A stretch of DNA of 8,671 nt from Candidatus Aenigmatarchaeota archaeon (GTDB lineage Archaea; Aenigmatarchaeota; Aenigmatarchaeia; Aenigmatarchaeales; Aenigmatarchaeaceae): positions 1-8,671 of the forward strand of contig JAAOXY010000040.1 of assembly GCA_018221065.1 (NCBI GenBank). Direction: 5' to 3'. Below, piece by piece: positions 8,056 to 8,671 of this stretch (its first letter is position 1; every line of letters begins with the position of its first letter). Both the position numbers and the translations under genes were made by a program. The notes below the pieces were generated by a model. That model had not been told where the DNA came from. It saw nothing but the letters and a program-made list of their open reading frames with translations, and did no database searches.

Positions 8056-8094
8056 AACCCCAATCAGGATAAATACCTTTCTTTTCTGTATCGT

Positions 8095-8214
8095 ACCTGA
8101 AACGTTGCTAACATAACCGAACCGGAAAAAATACCGGTGAACAACGTCGCTTGTATAATGTGCGCTCCTTTTTATCAAAAGTTCAGGTCTTTATTCCAAA
8201 ACCACCCAAGACCT
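8095..8214 (-). ncRNA. Structured RNA segment: 5' leader with alternative helices or small RNA
   Basis: Visibly richer in G and C than its surroundings, with several complementary arms on the minus strand. Helix A: ACCTGA (8188-8183) with TCAGGT (8100-8095). Helix B, stacked directly inside A: GACGTTG (8148-8142) with CAACGTT (8107-8101), closed by a G-U pair that would be a mismatch on the plus strand. Helix C: ACCGG (8138-8134) with CCGGT (8125-8121). Helix D: AGGTCTT (8214-8208) with AAGACCT (8191-8185); it shares bases with A, so the two cannot form together. The segment starts near the predicted transcription start and ends about 40 bases before the next gene. It could be a cis-regulatory leader or an independent small RNA. 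I do not recognise a known class. Confidence 0.45.
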
Positions 8215-8230
8215 ATCTAATCTTTGTATT

Positions 8231-8243
8231 CAATATATTTAAG
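8231..8243 (-). promoter_or_regulatory. Candidate archaeal TATA box for the propeptide-like/protease unit
   Basis: The minus strand reads CTTAAATATATTG, a good match to an archaeal TATA element. A start about 25 bases downstream would fall near 8210-8214, exactly where the first arm of the structured leader begins. AT-richness makes chance TATA matches common, so confidence is moderate. Confidence 0.5.
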
Positions 8244-8268
8244 TTCACTCTATTTCTTGGGTAGTGAA
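8244..8268 (-). promoter_or_regulatory. Inverted repeat just upstream of the TATA box (possible operator or hairpin)
   Basis: TTCACT (8268-8263) and AGTGAA (8249-8244) on the minus strand are perfect 6-base inverted repeats separated by 13 bases. The spacer carries ACCCAAG (8262-8256), which is complementary to CTTGGGT at 8210-8204 in the leader. The element abuts the TATA box, where an archaeal regulator or activator could bind. If transcribed by read-through it would be a hairpin with its loop able to pair with the leader. Confidence 0.35.
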
Positions 8269-8299
8269 AGGTACTATTTTTTTGTTCGACAAATGCCTT

Positions 8300-8313
8300 A
8301 AAAAAAATAAAAA
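8300..8313 (-). terminator. T-tract terminator after the peptide genes
   Basis: The minus strand reads TTTTTATTTTTTTT, starting 11 bases after the stop of the second small peptide gene. There is no strong GC stem before it, which suits archaeal U-tract termination. It separates the radical SAM/peptide operon from the promoter at 8231-8243. Confidence 0.6.
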
Positions 8314-8324
8314 GCAATAAAATT

Positions 8325-8429
8325 TTAGTTAGTACAATATCCAGCAGATTTGCACCATTTGTGAGTAGGTCCTTTGTAGGTTACCTCTTCATCATTTACT
8401 TTTTCTATTTCATAATTTTCAGATTTCAT
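8325..8429 (-). CDS. Putative RiPP precursor peptide 2 (34 aa) with C-K-S-A-G-Y-C core
   Basis: The ATG at 8429 is preceded by AAGGA with six bases of spacing, and the frame ends in TAA after 34 codons. The N-terminal part is acidic and leader-like (MKSENYEIEKVNDEEV). The C-terminal part is K-W-C-K-S-A-G-Y-C-T-N. The ring C-K-S-A-G-Y-C and the NY...IEKV leader are shared with the peptide gene 11 bases upstream, although the middle differs. It has no membrane segment. Position after a radical SAM/SPASM gene suggests a peptide modified at or between its two cysteines, for example by thioether formation, but the chemistry is inferred. Too short for most gene finders; paralogy with its neighbour and a good ribosome site make it credible. 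Confidence 0.85.
   Translation of the reverse strand: MKSENYEIEKVNDEEVTYKGPTHKWCKSAGYCTN
8335..8354 (-). repeat. 20-bp core-encoding repeat, copy in peptide 2
   Basis: Identical over 20 bases to 8451-8470 and encodes most of C-K-S-A-G-Y-C. Identity of codons in the core against divergence in the spacer points to tandem duplication with strong retention of the core. Confidence 0.9.
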
Positions 8430-8435
8430 TTCAAT

Positions 8436-8440
8436 TCCTT
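8436..8440 (-). promoter_or_regulatory. Shine-Dalgarno site for precursor peptide 2
   Basis: AAGGA on the minus strand, six bases before the ATG at 8429, in the 11-base gap between the two peptide genes. It supports real translation of this 34-codon frame. Confidence 0.7.
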
Positions 8441-8554
8441 CTAAATGCTGCAATATCCAGCAGATTTGCATACATGCCCTAGGAATGGATATTCATTTGT
8501 TGAATTATCTTTTCCTACTTTTTCTATACTAAGTTCTCTATAGTTTGTTTCCAT
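8441..8554 (-). CDS. Putative RiPP precursor peptide 1 (37 aa) with C-K-S-A-G-Y-C core
   Basis: The ATG at 8554 follows the TAG of the radical SAM gene with no gap, and AGGAGGT lies seven bases upstream. The peptide starts METNYRELSIEKVGKDN and ends G-H-V-C-K-S-A-G-Y-C-S-I. Cysteines fall only in the terminal ring (Cys29 and Cys35). The leader half shares NY, E and IEKV with peptide 2, and a polar, variable spacer joins leader and core. Direct adjacency to a SPASM maturase and repetition of the core are the usual signs of a RiPP precursor. The mature product would be a short cyclic or thioether-bridged peptide; its function cannot be read from sequence. Confidence 0.87.
   Translation of the reverse strand: METNYRELSIEKVGKDNSTNEYPFLGHVCKSAGYCSI
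8451..8470 (-). repeat. 20-bp core-encoding repeat, copy in peptide 1
   Basis: Partner of 8335-8354, 116 bp away. Encodes the same ring residues with the same codons. Confidence 0.9.
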
Positions 8555-8671
8555 CTACATTACCTCCTGTTCATTCATCATCTCACACGCAATAGGGTCT
8601 ACACCAAGTGAGTCCCCATTTTTTTGAGCATTATATCTACAACCACCTTTACAAACTTTCAAAGATTCACA
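8555..8671 (-). CDS. Radical SAM/SPASM peptide maturase, C-terminal 38 residues only
   Basis: The frame enters from the right edge and ends in TAG at 8557-8555. The visible residues start C-E-S-L-K-V-C-K-G-G-C-R and later have D-P-I-A-C. This gives C-x5-C-x3-C, then Cys 18 residues later, which is the last part of the SPASM signature (C-x2-C-x5-C-x3-C...C) that binds auxiliary iron-sulfur clusters in radical SAM peptide maturases. The G-G-C-R and D-x-x-C elements are especially typical. The radical SAM core (CxxxCxxC) lies outside the window, so the enzyme class rests on this tail and on the two precursor-like genes immediately downstream, with which it forms an operon. Confidence 0.85.
   Translation of the reverse strand, partial: CESLKVCKGGCRYNAQKNGDSLGVDPIACEMMNEQEVM
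8562..8568 (-). promoter_or_regulatory. Strong Shine-Dalgarno site for precursor peptide 1
   Basis: AGGAGGT on the minus strand, seven bases before the ATG at 8554, lies within the last codons of the maturase gene. It is the strongest ribosome site in the window and suggests high translation of the small peptide, as expected for a substrate made in excess over its maturase. Confidence 0.8.

Noticed and set aside
8110..8138. T-loop-like string (CCGGTTCGG) suggesting a tRNA
   Set aside because: No matching T-stem partner, D-arm or acceptor stem could be found around it; the nearby pairings fit the nested helices instead.
8056..8178. N-terminal extension of the propeptide-like protein to a TTG start (163 residues)
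   Set aside because: The extra 41 residues are translated from the G+C-rich, helix-forming leader, have a different composition, and would put a basic stretch before a clean membrane segment that already starts properly at the ATG at 8055.
8274..8283. T-run on the plus strand as a terminator for a rightward gene
   Set aside because: No plus-strand gene ends near it; on the minus strand it is just an A-run between the terminator and the inverted repeat.

Overview
The window is AT-rich, and every gene I can support lies on the minus strand, so it reads right to left. I find no convincing plus-strand gene. The most likely source is an AT-rich archaeon, perhaps a DPANN lineage of the Woesearchaeota/Pacearchaeota type. 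The evidence is Ile read mostly as ATA, Arg almost always as AGA, a TATA-type promoter, a T-tract terminator, and a giant secreted subtilase with CARDB and Ig-like repeats and many N-x-S/T sequons. Lineage is an inference: nothing here is phylogenetically decisive, and an AT-rich bacterium is not excluded.

Right end (8325-8671): the C-terminus of a radical SAM/SPASM maturase, with visible cysteines in the C-x5-C-x3-C...C pattern. Its stop codon abuts the ATG of a 37-residue peptide gene, and a second, 34-residue peptide gene follows 11 bases later. The two peptides share a leader-like motif (NY...IEKV) and end in the same C-K-S-A-G-Y-C ring plus two residues. This looks like a ribosomally made, radical-SAM-modified peptide (RiPP) cassette with two precursors. 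I do not recognise it as a named family. A T-tract at 8300-8313 probably ends this operon.

Middle (8056-8299): an intergenic region with an inverted repeat, a TATA box and then, from about the predicted transcription start, a segment with several strong complementary arms, two of them mutually exclusive. It is either a structured 5' leader or a small RNA.

Left (1-8055): a two-gene, translationally coupled unit. The first gene encodes a 122-residue membrane-anchored protein whose outer domain looks like a subtilisin propeptide/inhibitor. Its end overlaps the start of the second gene, a secreted S8 serine protease with an intact Asp/His/Ser triad. That protease runs off the left edge after at least 2564 codons without a stop. 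After the catalytic region come a jelly-roll-like domain, a large domain I cannot name, five tandem ~91-residue Ig-like repeats, a Cys-rich section, and alternating Ig-like and CARDB modules.

Working picture (inference): the small membrane protein may fold or restrain the giant extracellular protease. The neighbouring radical SAM cassette makes a small Cys-ring peptide, whose leader removal or activity may or may not involve the protease. The two units appear to have separate promoters, so a functional link is suggested only by adjacency and shared strand.
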